NCBI GenBank assembly: GCA_002914805.1
Contig: JXTB01000065.1
Span: 1,040,197 to 1,104,196, forward strand
Length of the DNA: 64,000 nt
Source of the DNA: Parasponia andersonii
Lineage: Eukaryota; Streptophyta; Magnoliopsida; Rosales; Cannabaceae
Direction of reading: 5' to 3'
The notes under the pieces were generated by a model that saw only the letters and a list, made by a program, of their open reading frames with translations, was not told the DNA's origin and made no database searches. Numbering within the stretch: the stretch's first letter is position 1; the number at the start of each line of letters is the position of its first letter. A program made the translations under genes and the position numbers. Of the stretch, positions 10,079-22,975 are shown piece by piece.

Positions 10079-12479
10079 ATGGACACAATCTTCTCGAGAT
10101 CGACCATCATACTATCCAAACCACCCATTTTCCCACTCCGTACACCTTCGCAGACCTCTCATCCCTCTCTTTCTTCCTTCGCTTCTTCTTCCAAGAACCT
10201 CAACCTCTTCTTCTCCAATGGCTCCCGAAGCCACAAGCACCGAGCTCATCTGGGTTCCGGTTCTCGCTTCTCTTTTCCGGTTCGAAAGCTCTCCGTCACT
10301 TGCGGCAGTGGGATTCAGGAGATTGACCAGACCCAGTTCTCGGATTCGGTTCTCAACTCGGACCGCCCGGTTTTGGTGGAGTTCGTCGCCAATTGGTGCG
10401 GTCCATGCCGGTTGATCTCCCCTGCTATTGAATGGGTCGCTCAGGTTCGGTTTTCTCTCACTTTCAAGCTTTTTGGATTGTGTTAGTGGAGTTGTTGGGA
10501 ACTGGGTTTTTGGATTTATGTCATCTGGTTTAGTTTTGAATTGGGTTTGTGCTGTTAAGTTGATAAGTGAAGAATAAGATATGTGCAAGAAAGTTGTTCT
10601 ATAGAAGGAGGGTTATGTCGTTTTATGTTACATAACGTCTCCTATGAGTTCATTTCTTGTGGAATTATTTTATCTTATGCTAAACAATGTTTGTTGAAAG
10701 ATGTGATTAAGCTAGGACAATTAGCTGTAGTTTCAGAGTGAGAGAATTGTCAAATTTTGAGATTCAGTAATCTTATGTTGTGAAGCTCTAAATGCTTTAT
10801 TTTTTAAATATGTAATCGGGTTAATGGATTTCAGGGCTTTATACTAGCCTTAAAAGGAGATTTTAGTGTAAGCTAGTACATTGAGTGTGGAATTATGGAT
10901 AAGAAGGCTGAAAGTTCCAAAGAGATTGAAGTAAGAGGGATTTGTGGTAAAGAATGAAAGACTAGTCTGCATTCTGATCGAATTGTTGTGAAGCTCTAAG
11001 TGCTCTGATTAAGCGCTGAATGTGAACAGGGCACACATTGGCCTTAAAAGGAGGTTTCTTCAATATAAGTGTTTAGGGTTCAAGTTAGTAAGCATAATGC
11101 TCATTGACAACTTTAAGATCCGTTCATTTGGTGGATAAGACAGGATTTACTGCCTCAGAAGCCTTGCTAGAAATACGAAACTTTATAACTACACAGGCGT
11201 TAACAAGATTATAAGATGTGTTAACCTGGGAACAGAGTGCTTTAATCAGTGCAGTATGTCATTGAAGCCTCATGATACTGTATCATTCATTAGATGGCAA
11301 GTGTCCAGTTTAGAATGGGAACTACTTCCATTCCCATGCATCTCTGTGTTTGTTTACCTTCTCTTATTGGAATTAATTGGGGAGCCCATCAACTGAAAAG
11401 CTTTACCAGAATGTTTGAGGGATTGTCTCAGTGTCTTTCCAAAGAAGGAAATCAAAATGCCATTCTCATTCGGTCATTCCATTGAAGTAATAAGATGACA
11501 TTCTCATTCCGTTGAAGCAGTAAGATGTTCCACTATTCCAATTTCCAAAAGTCCTCTTGGAGTACTGCGTTGAATATAGTTTTGTTAATTTGTTGAAAGA
11601 GATATAATTCCGAGCTAGTGCATTTGGCAAGCAGACTCATCTTGATCTAATTTTTGTCAGTTAGCAGTAAAATACTTCTGCAGAAGTCAGCTCCATTATT
11701 TGTTATGATTCCAAAAATTTTCCATTCTCGGGGGAATTATTTTTATTCTTTCTCCATCTTATTTCCAGTTGTTCCTATATGCCATAAACAAAATCTCGGA
11801 GAAGACTTCAAATTCTCAAACCTCTCCTTCATATTCACTTCTAAATACTCGTAGATCTTATATTTGGCGTGGATGGGATGAAAGGTTGAGCCTTGTTTTT
11901 TTCTTTAGGAACTCACATTTGGCTCGGATACCATATAAAGTAAATAAATTGGATTGGGTTCGTTCTTTCTTTATGCAGTGTGTCTTCATGGAACTTACGA
12001 CTTACTATTGGTGTTCATAGCACTTTGGGCATACAAAGATCCAAATTGCTTTCCTTCTACGTTGAAACTATCGACTTGTTTCTGATATAGGATACTGATT
12101 ATATCTTATTAAGACTATCCTTCTGTTTCTATTCTAAATGGATCTATTTGTGAGAAAGCATTTTCTTATTTTTTCGCTAATCTTGAAACAGAATTTGGAT
12201 TATGTCTTCTACAATTGTATGGGACGCATTTGCTGCAAAATTTCTGAGATACAAATTCTTTGCCGTGTATAGGAATACCAAGACAGATTAACAGTTGTAA
12301 AGATCGATCATGACGCAAACCCAAAATTAATTGAAAAATACAAAGTTTATGGATTGCCGACTTTGATTCTGTTCAAGAATGGGAAGGAAGTACCAGAAAG
12401 TAGAAGGGAAGGTGCAATTACAAAGGTGAAGCTCAAAGAGTATCTCGATCCTCTGTTGGAGTCAATATCAATCGTATAG
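10079..12479 (+). CDS. Chloroplast thioredoxin x (two exons)
   Basis: Exons 10079-10444 and 12273-12479 are joined in phase 0 across a 1,828-bp intron (CAG|GTTCGG ... GTATAG|GAATAC), giving 190 residues. Residues 1 to about 72 are rich in Ser, Arg and Pro without acids, as expected of a chloroplast transit peptide. The thioredoxin fold follows, with active site WCGPC at 106-110 and the cis-proline loop VYGLPT (Pro151). The second exon reads [20 protein letters not shown] and later [20 protein letters not shown], which matches thioredoxin x (Arabidopsis At1g50320, about 182 aa) better than types m, y or f. In that family the protein is a stromal disulfide reductant, known for supporting 2-Cys peroxiredoxin. 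The second exon has consensus splice edges and a TAG stop. Frames inside the intron are spurious. Confidence 0.92.
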
Positions 12480-13905
12480 CCTCTTTCATTGCTTATTCTT
12501 GCAGATTTTAATATCTTGGGGAATAATGTGAAATATATGCCTTCTTGTCCTTTGTATCTGTATACTATTTTGTGAATTCTTGTGGATTTTTAACTTGAGC
12601 TGTAGATTGCGGAAGCATATCGTGACCAAATATTGGAGCTATTTCAAATGTATTATTACCCTTACTTTTCCGTCGTTTTTCCTATATTTTTCATTTATTC
12701 AAGATTTGTATGAGTCTGTTATTACATTCTTTGCTAGAAATTTGAGTACACGTTGGTCATTGCATCCCTCCAAAATTCCTGGACAAGCATATCTATAAGG
12801 AAATTTCAACAGAAGGCTGAGGATGTTTTCTAGCATTCATGACATTTTTCATTTTGATCTAGAAAATAATAATGTCCATTGAAATAAATCTTGGAGATCT
12901 TACTTAGATGTTGCTTGAGAAGATCTCCAAGGTTCCTACTACTTTTAAAAACAAAACAAAAATGGTCCCCAACAAGCATGGTAATTTACTTTCTTGCTTT
13001 TAATTTTAGGTAAGTCAACCGAACATGTGCCTTGCGCACATCTCACTTGCAGAGCTGCTATTTTTCTGTCGATGGAAAATGTATAGTTGCTTATATTATA
13101 AGTTGTGCTAAGGTTAGTCATGGTGGCAACTTTTCGTTACTATATGAACCCTAATACTTGTCGTAGGGAAAGTTCTGGAGCCAAAAATACGGTCTCTGCG
13201 TCTTTTCGACTCATAGTCAATTAAATAATTAAAACAAAAGAAGAATAAGAACACTGCAAAGTAACACATAATTAAAAGCCTAAAATGTCTTTAAAATAAG
13301 CAAATAGATGTGAGAATGTAGTTGACACTCATTCCAGGAAGTTAATTCCATGACCCTTTCCTTCTTACATGCCAACATTTTTATGGAATAATACCACCTC
13401 TCTGCATTAACAAACGCATTCATTTACGAGAAACCGCTTTCTGTGATGTATCGTATTATTAATTAATTGATATAATCAACACAAATATTCTGAAGATACT
13501 AATCTGTTAGGAAATAAAATATTTGATTGAAATATCATACAGGCAATATTTGTATATATTATTCTTGAATAGCAAGAGAATTATATAAACGCAACAATGG
13601 AACCAACTAGCGACTTATGTGCTACTCTTTCTCTATCTACTTTCATTCTTAGGCCACTTGGTGATAAAGTATTCATTCGTTCATTTTATGTTTTGCTAAA
13701 GATCAGAACTCTCAATATTATTTTAAATATTATATTAAGTTATATAGAATGGCTTTTTACCGAATTGTTATTATTTTTCTTTTTTTTTTTTTTCACTTGT
13801 CTCTTCGTGTAAAACGCAATGAGATATTATTGCGCTAATTAAAAAAAATGGAGACATTGTGATATGAACGAACCAATCGAAAGTGCTAACTTGAATGTAC
13901 TTTTA
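12480..13905. other. Downstream and intergenic DNA, no gene seen
   Basis: Contains the probable 3' UTR of the thioredoxin gene in its first few hundred bases. Frames at 12580-12798 and 13597-13812 are low-complexity and lack any recognised domain. Confidence 0.5.
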
Positions 13906-14459
13906 GGCTCATATAGTATCACTTAAATATTTATAATCTTCTAAAAAAATACCTGATATGAGATTTTGGGCGTTACAATCTCTCCCCATAAAGGGCCCAA
14001 CGTCTTTGCTAAGGTATCCACATTCAATAATCAACATATAACCCGCTAGGATCTACATTCAATAGTTCACATATAACCCTTATGAGCAGGGTCTATATTC
14101 ATCACGATTCCGGCCTGTGATAGCCTTTTAAAGTCCACATAAGTATAGATTGGGTCCCGATGTGGGATTAGCATTCTCACTAAGAGTCCACAAAGCCCAC
14201 ATATAACCCCTATAGGTGGGGTTTACATTCACTAAGATTTCGACCTTTGACAACCTTCCGAGATCCACACAGGTATAGTCTGAGTTGGTTCTGTATACCA
14301 AATGTAACACAATTAGGCCTTATCCAAAAATATTAACTTGAAGTTACTTTTGAATTTATAAAGCATTATTTAAATACTCATAATCTTTTCAAAACATACT
14401 CGATGTGAGACTTAAGGTGTTACAATCACAGCAAGCAAGGTGTTACAATCACAGCAAGC
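13906..14459. repeat. Complex repeat with internal duplications
   Basis: Two direct repeats, about 13890-13980 and 14330-14430, share 'cttgaa..t.acttttg', 'ttataatctt' and 'gatgtgaga..t..g.gttacaatc'. Between them a unit of about 140 bp beginning 'cacatataaccc' occurs twice (about 14048 and 14198). At 14414-14459 a 23-bp unit (AAGGTGTTACAATCACAGCA plus AGC) is repeated exactly twice. The GGGCGTTACAATC edge resembles the end of an LTR or LTR-like element, but I cannot assign a class. Confidence 0.5.
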
Positions 14460-16663
14460 AACTGTAGTTAAGTAATTTCTTAGTAGTAGCAGTAGGGTAG
14501 TAGTACCTTCACTCGCATGTAGCATTTTGCAGTACGTACTGTCTCTGTGTGTGGCTATAAAGGCATGCTCTTCTTGCAAAACCAACAACCTCCTCCTCAA
14601 CCTTAAACCCAATTCAAATCATACTTACTAACGCAACACTAAACCCAACTCAAACCATACCTACCAATCTAACACTCTCTCTCTCTCTCGCTCCCCTACT
14701 ATCACTCGTGCCTTGAGCTTCGCCTCATGATATTAGACACAATAGGACTATCTTGATGATATTTTAATGTTTGCGTATCGCATATATTACACTTACACTA
14801 CATATATTTTAATATTGTTTTGCCATTATTATTCAAGATTCAGTTTTTGCTGCATTCTTCATTTTAGAATGTTGACAACTTAGAATATCCTCATTCAGTG
14901 TTAAGATGTGCTTGGGACGGTTCCATCTCGCTCTTTTGAGTTTGCTTTAGTTTTGTCTAATGAATCTTCTATTTTTGTGTTTGTGAAGAACGTTTCGTAA
15001 AGATTATATGCAACTTGTTTCCCCCCATTTCATTTCTTATAGCACTACTTTTCTAGGTTATGAAAAGATTATTTGCAAATGCTTTTAGGTATATCCAAGG
15101 CTATTTTATTATTCACTTTTTTTCCGTTATTCTATTTTAAGGTATATGTCATATTCACCTCTAAACATTGCTAAGAAGCATAGCTCAGTAGTTGCAGTTG
15201 TTAGAATGTGTTACTTACAAGAAATTAAAAAGCATACTAGGAGCAGTCTATTGAGGTAGGTGAAACATACATATTGCTTATCATATTGTTTTATCACAAT
15301 GATGTCTCTTCCTAAATTTTAAATTGTCTTAGACTTTTGTGTCATTCTCTGTAGTCTCTCTTCTTCTTCCTTTCTATCCTTATTTTTTTCAATGATGGGA
15401 ACATGGAGTCTGGAATATTTGCTATTTAAATTTGGATTTCTTTTTTTTTTTTTTCCTTTCACATTCGAATTAACTGGTTTCTATTCCCCCATCTTGCAGT
15501 TGAAGGAGCTTCTGGAAATTTCTTCAAAAAAGGCAGTTGTCGTGATGCATGCAAGGATATTTAAATCTCTTGGAGTTGCTATTGCTAGGATTGCCATAAC
15601 AATAGGCATCTATTTTCGGAGCCAAAAAAGAATATAGAGTTGCTTACAGTCCCAGATGTATGAAGAGGAGTATTGCCAAGTTGAGCTATATTATGAAGTT
15701 GAAGGGCACTTTCCAAAATTGTGACTATTAATAACCTACAAATACAATCAGATTTGTTAATCAAAGTACTTTAACTTCTGCCCATAATATATGTTTAAAT
15801 ATGAAATTTAGCACACACTAAGATTTACTTATGACTCTAAAGTTGAGGTGACTGCTTGCTGCTTGTTTTGCACTCGCACTGAAAGAAATGGGGCAACAAA
15901 GCAAAATCATACGTACAATGAAATAGATGATGCATATTTCTTATTGAAGTTAATTAAAACTATGAATCAATTTCACAGCTTGTCATGCCTCAAAGCATCT
16001 CCAATATATATATATGCTAAATGCCATGTTACATTTTAGTATTTGGCTAAAAAATAGTTCTCCGATGGTGTACTATATTTAGCATAATTTTAGCATGTGC
16101 TATTTATTGTACAAAATATAATACGAAGGATCACACATGCTAAATTTTATCAAGTGATATTATTTATAATATTGTCACTATTTTAAATATAAAATATTTA
16201 TATGTTTCCTAATATTATCAAAAATTCAATGTACGTATATATATTTTCATTAAATTTTATTTATAAGTTTATCTTTACTAAATTACAATCAAATATAATT
16301 AATAAGAGAATAAATAGTTTTTGCAATATTTTGGATTGTCAAGTTTGTTCATTTATGTAGAATATGAATAATTATAAATTAGTAGGTAAAGTTAATTTCA
16401 ATAATGAGTAATTAGATGCTTTTTTTTTTAAATATGGATGATAAAATAGTAATAGTTAATAGTAAAACAAATATTTTATACATAAAATTAATGTCTAAAA
16501 TATAAAATAGCATTTTTTAAACATATATATGTATATATTAGAGTAAAATTCAAAATACACATGCTTGTACTAAATTTAGTATTAATATACTCTTTTTAGT
16601 GTACTCCGTTGGAGATGGTCTTAGAGTTGAATATGGTATGCAATAAAGTAGTATTTATAATCC
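14460..16663. other. Intergenic DNA with one unassigned ORF tail
   Basis: No gene is supported. At 15500-15637 an open frame follows a TTGCAG acceptor-like site and ends KKAVVVMHARIFKSLGVAIA then a short basic tail and TAG. It looks less random than its surroundings but matches no family I recognise and has no partner exons. Around 16010-16620 is very AT-rich, with 'agcat' and 'gctaaa' motifs that may mark another decayed element. Confidence 0.4.
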
Positions 16664-17023
16664 GGGATATTATCATTTTTATACCATGCATTTTAATACT
16701 TTGTTCAAATTATACATTTTATATTGGTTATTATCAACATTGACCCTTAGATTTGAAATCTATTACAAATTTATACCCTGACACCAATTTAGAGCAGTTA
16801 ATTTACCAAGTTGTCGTTTAAAAAATTAAAAATAAACCATATAAAAACTGATCCGAGAATAAGTTTATTAAATTATCTTAGTAAATTAACTGCTTTAAAT
16901 TAGTGGCAGGGTATAAATTTGTAACAAATATAAAATCTAAGGGTTAATATTGATAATAATCAAAACAGAAGCTATAAACTGAACAAAGTGTCAAAATACA
17001 GGGTATAAAAATGATAATTTCCC
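16664..17023. mobile_element. Mutator-like foldback MITE with 10-bp target duplication
   Basis: A 360-bp element between perfect TTTATAATCC copies (16654-16663 and 17024-17033). The ends read GGGATATTATCATTTTTATACC and, on the complement, GGGAAATTATCATTTTTATACC. The arms continue as inverted complements for about 150 bp each, leaving a loop of a few tens of bases. A 10-bp duplication plus long inverted arms points to a non-autonomous Mutator-like element. The full match of the duplication suggests a fairly young insertion. A diverged relative lies at 2012-2510. Confidence 0.85.
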
Positions 17024-17056
17024 TTTATAATCCACACAAATAAACACAGGCTCTGG

Positions 17057-17774
17057 TAGAGGTAGCAAAATGGGCAAGCTAGGCCGACCCATTTTTGGCC
17101 CCTTTTTTTTAAATGACTATTAGAGTTTTTTTAAAAAAATAAACATGCTATATTTTTAATTAAATGTGTATATTTATTTTTAAAAAATTTTAAAAAATAG
17201 AAAGCATAAACATGTTATGTTTTTTTTCTATTGATAAAATTTTTTAAATAATTAAATAAGATATATTATATAAGTTATATTAAAATAGTTTAGGCCCAAA
17301 ATCAAACCATCTTAATATATGTTACACACATCTTGATTTATAGTATAGAATTTTTTTTTTAATTTTAAAACATTTTTTTAAAAAAAGAAAAAAGAAAAGA
17401 AAAATTGGGGGAGCAACGGCTCCCCCCAAGACTTGCCCAATGGATATCGCAGTTGGTTCTGAGCCCAAAAAGGAAAAGTAGGGAAAAAAAAAAAAAGGGC
17501 AGGCTTCCCTAGTGAGATGGGCCGGGCCGCGAATTAAAGGCCCAGAAAAAAAAAAAAGAAACAGGGCAGGCTTCCCTAGTGAGATGGGCCGGGCCGCGAA
17601 TTAAAGGCCCAGGCAGGCCCTGCCCCTAGAGCCGGGCTAATTCCAGGCCTTATTATTTACGGGCCGGATCGCGCTGGGCACCTTTAGCTCCGGATAGTCC
17701 TGTTTGGTGAGACAACTCACTCTCACTTTTGACTGTAGGACTTTAAAAAAAAAAAAAGAATGTTCCCACCTCTA
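17057..17774. mobile_element. hAT-like non-autonomous element with 67-bp internal duplication
   Basis: The left end TAGAGGTAGCAAAATGGGC and the complement of the right end TAGAGGTGGGAAC form short inverted termini. This terminal motif is common in small plant hAT-type elements. The interior has GC-rich islands (GGGCCGGGCCGCG) unlike the flanks. A block of 49 bp beginning GGGCAGGCTTCCC is present exactly twice, at 17497-17545 and 17564-17612 (period 67, separated by an A-tract). The expected 8-bp target duplication is not evident. Confidence 0.5.
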
Positions 17775-18061
17775 GTCGCGTTTGTCGGTCAGCGTCAGAT
17801 AGGTCCTATTTATTTTTTCACCCATCCTGAGGTAAAAAATATAAGAGAGAAATTCATATTGTCTGCAAGAAAGATAGTTCATTTTTGATCATTTTCTAAC
17901 CAAAGTAATATATTTATTCACTAGTCAGTAATCACTCACTTTTTTCCCATCCGATTATATCAACAACATAAAGGAAATCTTTTCTATCTTTTTCAGCCAT
18001 TTATATTTATTTCTTTCCATCAATTTTCCCTAGCTATTTACCAAATACCCACACAATGGAT

Positions 18062-18480
18062 AGTGTTAGGCATTCCGACTAATTTATTAAAATTTTTGTA
18101 CTAAATGAATTGTTATCATTTAGTTAGTATATTAAAATTGGTTGCCAATCCAATAGGTATTTTTTTTTTTATCTATGGGTAGATATTTTTTTTTTAACCG
18201 TTGGATCACCATCTAATGGGAATCCAATGACTATAATGAAGTGCATGAAAAAACGTGCATCATTAATGCTCTTTCTCTCTCTTACTTTTTATAATAAAAA
18301 AATATGGATACTAAATTTTTATTGGCCAAATTGATATCTACCCATAGGTAAAAAAAAAAAATACTCACTGGATTGGTGCCCATTAAAATTTATCTCAAAT
18401 AAATTTAGTATCATCTATCAATTGAATAATGACAATTCATTTATCATATATTTAGTAAATTAGTTAAAATATCTAATATT
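18062..18480. mobile_element. Foldback MITE, about 420 bp
   Basis: The outer ends 'gtgttaggcattccgactaa' and the complement of 18461-18480 align. Internally 'caataggta' plus an oligo-T plus 'ctatgggtagatat' (18158-18195) is mirrored by 'atatctacccataggta' plus oligo-A (18334-18362). Non-coding. Boundaries are approximate. Confidence 0.55.
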
Positions 18481-19220
18481 TGACATTAAAAATTTATTAA
18501 ACTAATTAGGAAATCAAACATTATCCACTACACAATAGCATTTTTCTTTGCATAATTTGCTTGATAACTAATTACCATCATACTATCTTAGCCTTTCTCG
18601 AAGGCTTATTAAAGCACCTATACAGGTTTCACTAGGTCTAACTTTTTCTTTCCTCTTTCAAAAGGGCATTTTGACCAACAATTCGATCCGCATTATTGAT
18701 TTATTCCTTTTCACCAAACTTAGTAAAAAAAGTTAGTTTCAACGTCTTATATGTTCAAGTGGTTTTATAAATTTAGTATCCACACAAATTCTCCATTGCT
18801 TGACCGTATCCAAACGTTAACTTTTATAAATTTAGCAAACATATAGCTCATAATTTCCAATACACTACTTTGACTAATACCAACTAATTGCCAGCCATGA
18901 AATTGAGAAACTGAACCCTATTTTTTATGACAAAGTAGTTATTGTAACACGTCCAATTTTCAAGGTGGCCAAACAGCTACAAGGAAAAGGGCGGGAAAAA
19001 AATACTACAAATAGTTACAATAGTTACATAGAAGGGAGGTCATAGTGGGACGGCTATGTAAACATGGAGAAATAAACCCCATCTTTCTTTTATTTCCAGT
19101 GATTATTTAAATACAATCAATATCTATTGATGTATTTAAAAGTTCACTGAAGAACATAAAGAACTTAGAGCCTTATACATACATAGATACATCAATAGTA
19201 CTTAAGTGCCTGAAAGAAAG
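18481..19220. other. Upstream region of the sugar transporter gene
   Basis: No gene seen. The last 200 bases before the start at 19221 probably hold the promoter and 5' UTR. TATTTAAA at 19132-19139 is the nearest TATA-like word, but no box can be proved. Confidence 0.4.
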
Positions 19221-20267
19221 ATGGCCGGAGGAGCTTTTGTTGCTCAAGGAGGTAGGAACTACGAAGGCGGTATCACCGTCTTCGTGGCTGTTACTTGTGT
19301 GGTTGCTGCAATGGGGGGTCTCATCTTTGGTTACGATATTGGAATCTCAGGTTAGTTTTCGGACTTTTTTCTTTTGAATTACTCGTGTCTACATAACTAT
19401 CTCTCCTATACTTTCATAATAAAGAACACTTCTATTTAATCTCAACCTAAATTTGTTGACATAAGGAATGATGATACCAGAGAGATTTTTGTTAGGTAAA
19501 ACTTGGATTCAATATAAGGTTTTGGTCTCGAAACGTTAATAACTTCACGTAGATGTTTGCTAATCGTTGCAGGAGGTGTGACCTCAATGGAGCAGTTCCT
19601 AGCCAAGTTCTTCCCATCCGTACTTGTGAAGATGAAGAACGTCGAAACAGGTGAAGAGAACGCCTACTGCAAATTCAACAGCCACCTCCTGACGCTTTTC
19701 ACCTCGTCCCTCTATCTGGCTGCGCTTGTGGCTTCCTTCTTCGCTTCAACAATTACCAGGAGGTTCGGCCGGAAGCCCACCATGTTTATGGGAGGCTTGG
19801 TGTTTTTGCTCGGAGCCATTCTGAATGGTATCGCTCAAAGCACTCTACTCCTCATCATTGGTCGTTTGTTGCTTGGTGTGGGAGTTGGTTTTGCCAATCA
19901 GGTACCATAAATTACTGTCTAAATGACTACTTGGTTCTTTTCTATCATTAACGCCTTTCACGTGTGGAGCAGTCATGTATAAAAAAGACTTACAGATCGA
20001 ATGACTGATTATGACAATCGTTTTGCAAGTTCATTCACTTTCTTTTTTTTTTTGGGGGGGAGATGCAAGTTCATTCACTAATTGCCACATAATAAACAAT
20101 GCAAGTTAGTTACAATTCACTTCCTCTTAAAAAAAAAAATGTTTCACATAAATGTTTTATGATATTTAGAGTGTGGTTGGCAATTTTTTTTTTTTTTGAA
20201 ATGAAAAGAACGGTGAAAATATTCGAGAAAAATCCTCATTATTATCCATTTCATATCTATAAAATAA

Positions 20268-20302
<35 letters not shown>

Positions 20303-22075
20303 ACTTGCCTGATTGCATTTGACATCCCTTGTATGTACCTTAAAAAGTGTGACATATCTCCAATTAACAAATAATTTTATACACTTCTAATAATGATCAT
20401 TATTAACCTTTAACCGCTCATAAATTCATATTTTTACGTAAATTTTAGCTAATTAATGTTTGACATTTAAGATTTGAAGCTTCTTCACTCTTGCACAGAT
20501 GACAAACCTACACTATTCTGTGGCTAGTTTTAACGTTATGATACAGATATAGTATTTATACAAGCCTACTCTGAGTTATGAAACACAAGTTATTCTTATG
20601 TATGGCAGTCAGTACCAGTATACCTATCAGAAATGGCACCAGCAAAGCTGAGGGGAGCTCTCAACATGGGATTCCAGATGGCCATCACAATCGGCATTCT
20701 GGCCGCGAACCTTGTCAACTATGGCACTGCCAAGATCAAAGGCGGCTATGGCTGGAGAGTGTCTCTAGCTCTCGCTGGGATCCCTGCAGTGATGATCACA
20801 GTTGGTGCCCTGTTTCTGCCCGATACTCCAAACTCCATCCTCGAGAGAGGCAATCCTGAGAAGGCCAAGAAAATGCTGCAGAGGATTCGCGGCACTGACA
20901 ACGTTCATGAGGAGTTCCAGGACCTTCTTGAGGCAAGTGAGGCTGCCAAGAAGGTGGAACATCCATGGAGGAATATACTCCAGCCCAGGTACAGGCCACA
21001 GCTCGTGATTTGCTCCTTCATACCCTTCTTCCAGCAGCTCACTGGGATCAACGTGATCATGTTCTACGCTCCTGTTCTATTCTTGACTTTGGGATTCAAG
21101 GATGATGCTTCCCTCATGTCCGCGGTTATCACTGGTGTTGTCAACGTCGCTGCCACCTTGGTTTCCATCCTCACTGTTGACAAGTTCGGGAGAAGGATTT
21201 TGTTCCTGGAAGGTGGTATCCAAATGATCGCCTGTCAGGTAATTTAGATTAATTTGTGGGCTTTCAAGCTAGAAAATGCACATGGGTTAACGTGGAATTT
21301 ACATTCTGAAGCATGACAAATCTGTCGAACTTCTTATACTGGATATCAGAAGAGTAATTTATCAAACTTGCTATCCTATCTTCAAGCCATATAACTAATT
21401 GCACATAATACACTATAAACTATGACTTACCTGTTGCTACTATCAAGTAGAACATGAACATGGGTTCCTATCTATAATCCAGAATCCACATTCTCATAGA
21501 TGAAAATTTTATTAATGACCATATAGTTCAAGGAGTTGGGAAAGTTTTAGCCATAAAATTAAGTGCATATAAGTTATGTCATCTTACATGTTGATTTTAT
21601 ATTGATCGTGTAGATTGCCGTGGGAGTAATGATTGGCTTGAAGTTTGGCATCCATGGAGTGGGAACATTGACAAACACTGAAGCCAACCTTGTGTTGTTT
21701 ATGATCTGCGCCTATGTAGCTGCATTCGCATGGTCGTGGGGCCCATTGGGTTGGTTGGTTCCAAGTGAGATCTGCCCATTAGAAATCCGATCAGCAGGGC
21801 AAGCCATTAATGTCTCAGTCAATATGTTCTTCACCTTCATCATCGCTCAGGGCTTTCTTGCCATGCTTTGCAACATGAAGTTTGGCCTCTTCTTCTTCTT
21901 CGCAGGGTTTGTGTTGATTATGACTGTCTTTGTGGCCTTCTTCGTGCCTGAAACGAAGAACGTCCCAATTGAAGAGATGAACAGGGTTTGGAAAGCTCAC
22001 TGGTTCTGGGGAAAGTACATACCTGATGATGCAGTTATTGGTAGTGGAGATGACAAGTCTACAGGAAGTGTATAA
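19221..22075 (+). CDS. Sugar transport protein, STP9/STP10-like hexose/H+ symporter
   Basis: Four exons (19221-19350, 19573-19901, 20609-21238, 21614-22075), all GT-AG, give 516 residues, the usual STP length. STPs are 12-helix plasma-membrane carriers that import hexoses with a proton. The N-terminus [11 protein letters not shown] and [17 protein letters not shown] fit STP9/10. Visible major-facilitator motifs are RRFGRKP (loop 2-3), PDTPNS (224-229), DKFGRR (loop 8-9) and VPETK near the end. Residues matching the sugar site of the solved STP10 structure are present: Gln295, Gln296, Asn301, Trp410 and Asn433, with Gln176 for Gln177. Cys76 and Cys449 match the pair forming its extracellular-lid disulfide. 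Asp39 corresponds to the proton-carrying aspartate. Intron 2 (707 bp) contains an (AT)n microsatellite at 20270-20299. The frame is intact, so the gene is probably functional. STP9 and STP10 cannot be separated by eye. Confidence 0.95.
20270..20299. repeat. (AT)n microsatellite
   Basis: About 15 uninterrupted AT units inside intron 2 of the sugar transporter gene. A similar shorter (TA)n run lies at 30714-30730 in intron 1 of the 455-residue protein gene, and another at 28507-28524. Confidence 0.9.
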
Positions 22076-22975
22076 AATGGTTGTGTTGTGGACTGCTTTA
22101 TGTTGAGCTAATTGTTGTAAGCATAAAAGGAGAAAGCAAAATTTAATATGAAAATTAAGGTTTAAGAAATTGAGAAAAATTTGTAAAGAAAATGATTAAT
22201 TTCGTTGTCATTGCTCTTCTGTCCTCAAAAAAGAAACAAAGAAAAAATGGTTAAAAAGATGCAAGAAGGAAATAAATGCAAACAGAAGTAATTCTGACTT
22301 TTGAAGGTCAACGTTTTTGGAAGATCAAAAGAGGAAAAAGTGAAGGTAAAAAATATAACACGTGATTTTTCTAAGAGGATCTGTTTTCTACAATACAAAC
22401 CCAATTGAAAGATACTGCAATTAGAAAGAAGAGGAAAGAATCTAAGGTTAAACTTGTCAAACCCACAAAAGTCATGTAAACTAAATTGCATAGAACAATA
22501 TGGGAAAAGAGAGCTCTTTTTGTAAATTTTACATTAAATTGCACAACAACATTTACATCTACCCGCTTGGGTTGATACATTAAGGCTCCTGAACTAAAAG
22601 GTGGGGTAGTATCAAAACAAATATTCTAATCAAATAACTAACATGACTCAAAAAAATGGAAGTCAGTTTATAGGAGAACATAACTAACCAGGAATAAAGA
22701 TAAAAATGCCAGACCAGTAACCATGTCAACTAAGGAATATAAACCAACTATAGACACCAAGTATTTCTCCAAAAATATTTGGGGTGCATCATCCGAGTAC
22801 TTCCGGAAAGTATTTGCAACCCTCAATATGATTAATCTCCTCCACCCCATTTTATATAAACCCAGCCAATAAAAATTATACCTTTTTACAACCCGCACAT
22901 TCTACTAGCAAAGATCATCTTTAGCTTAAGAGCTTAATGAAGAATCGTCTTCGCTCTGCAATGGTTATACTGGAC
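22076..22975. other. Convergent intergenic region between STP and PPR genes
   Basis: The two genes converge here, so the space holds their 3' UTRs. Frames such as 22225-22491 on the minus strand show no domain. No RNA gene or transposon end was recognised. Confidence 0.5.

Noticed and set aside
10112..10588. 158-codon minus-strand frame
   Set aside because: It is the antisense shadow of thioredoxin x exon 1, has no domain, and lies over a transit-peptide coding region with biased composition.
11294..12020. Several plus-strand frames of 63-83 codons between the two thioredoxin x exons
   Set aside because: They lie inside the 1.8-kb intron, have no family match, and the flanking exons splice cleanly without them.
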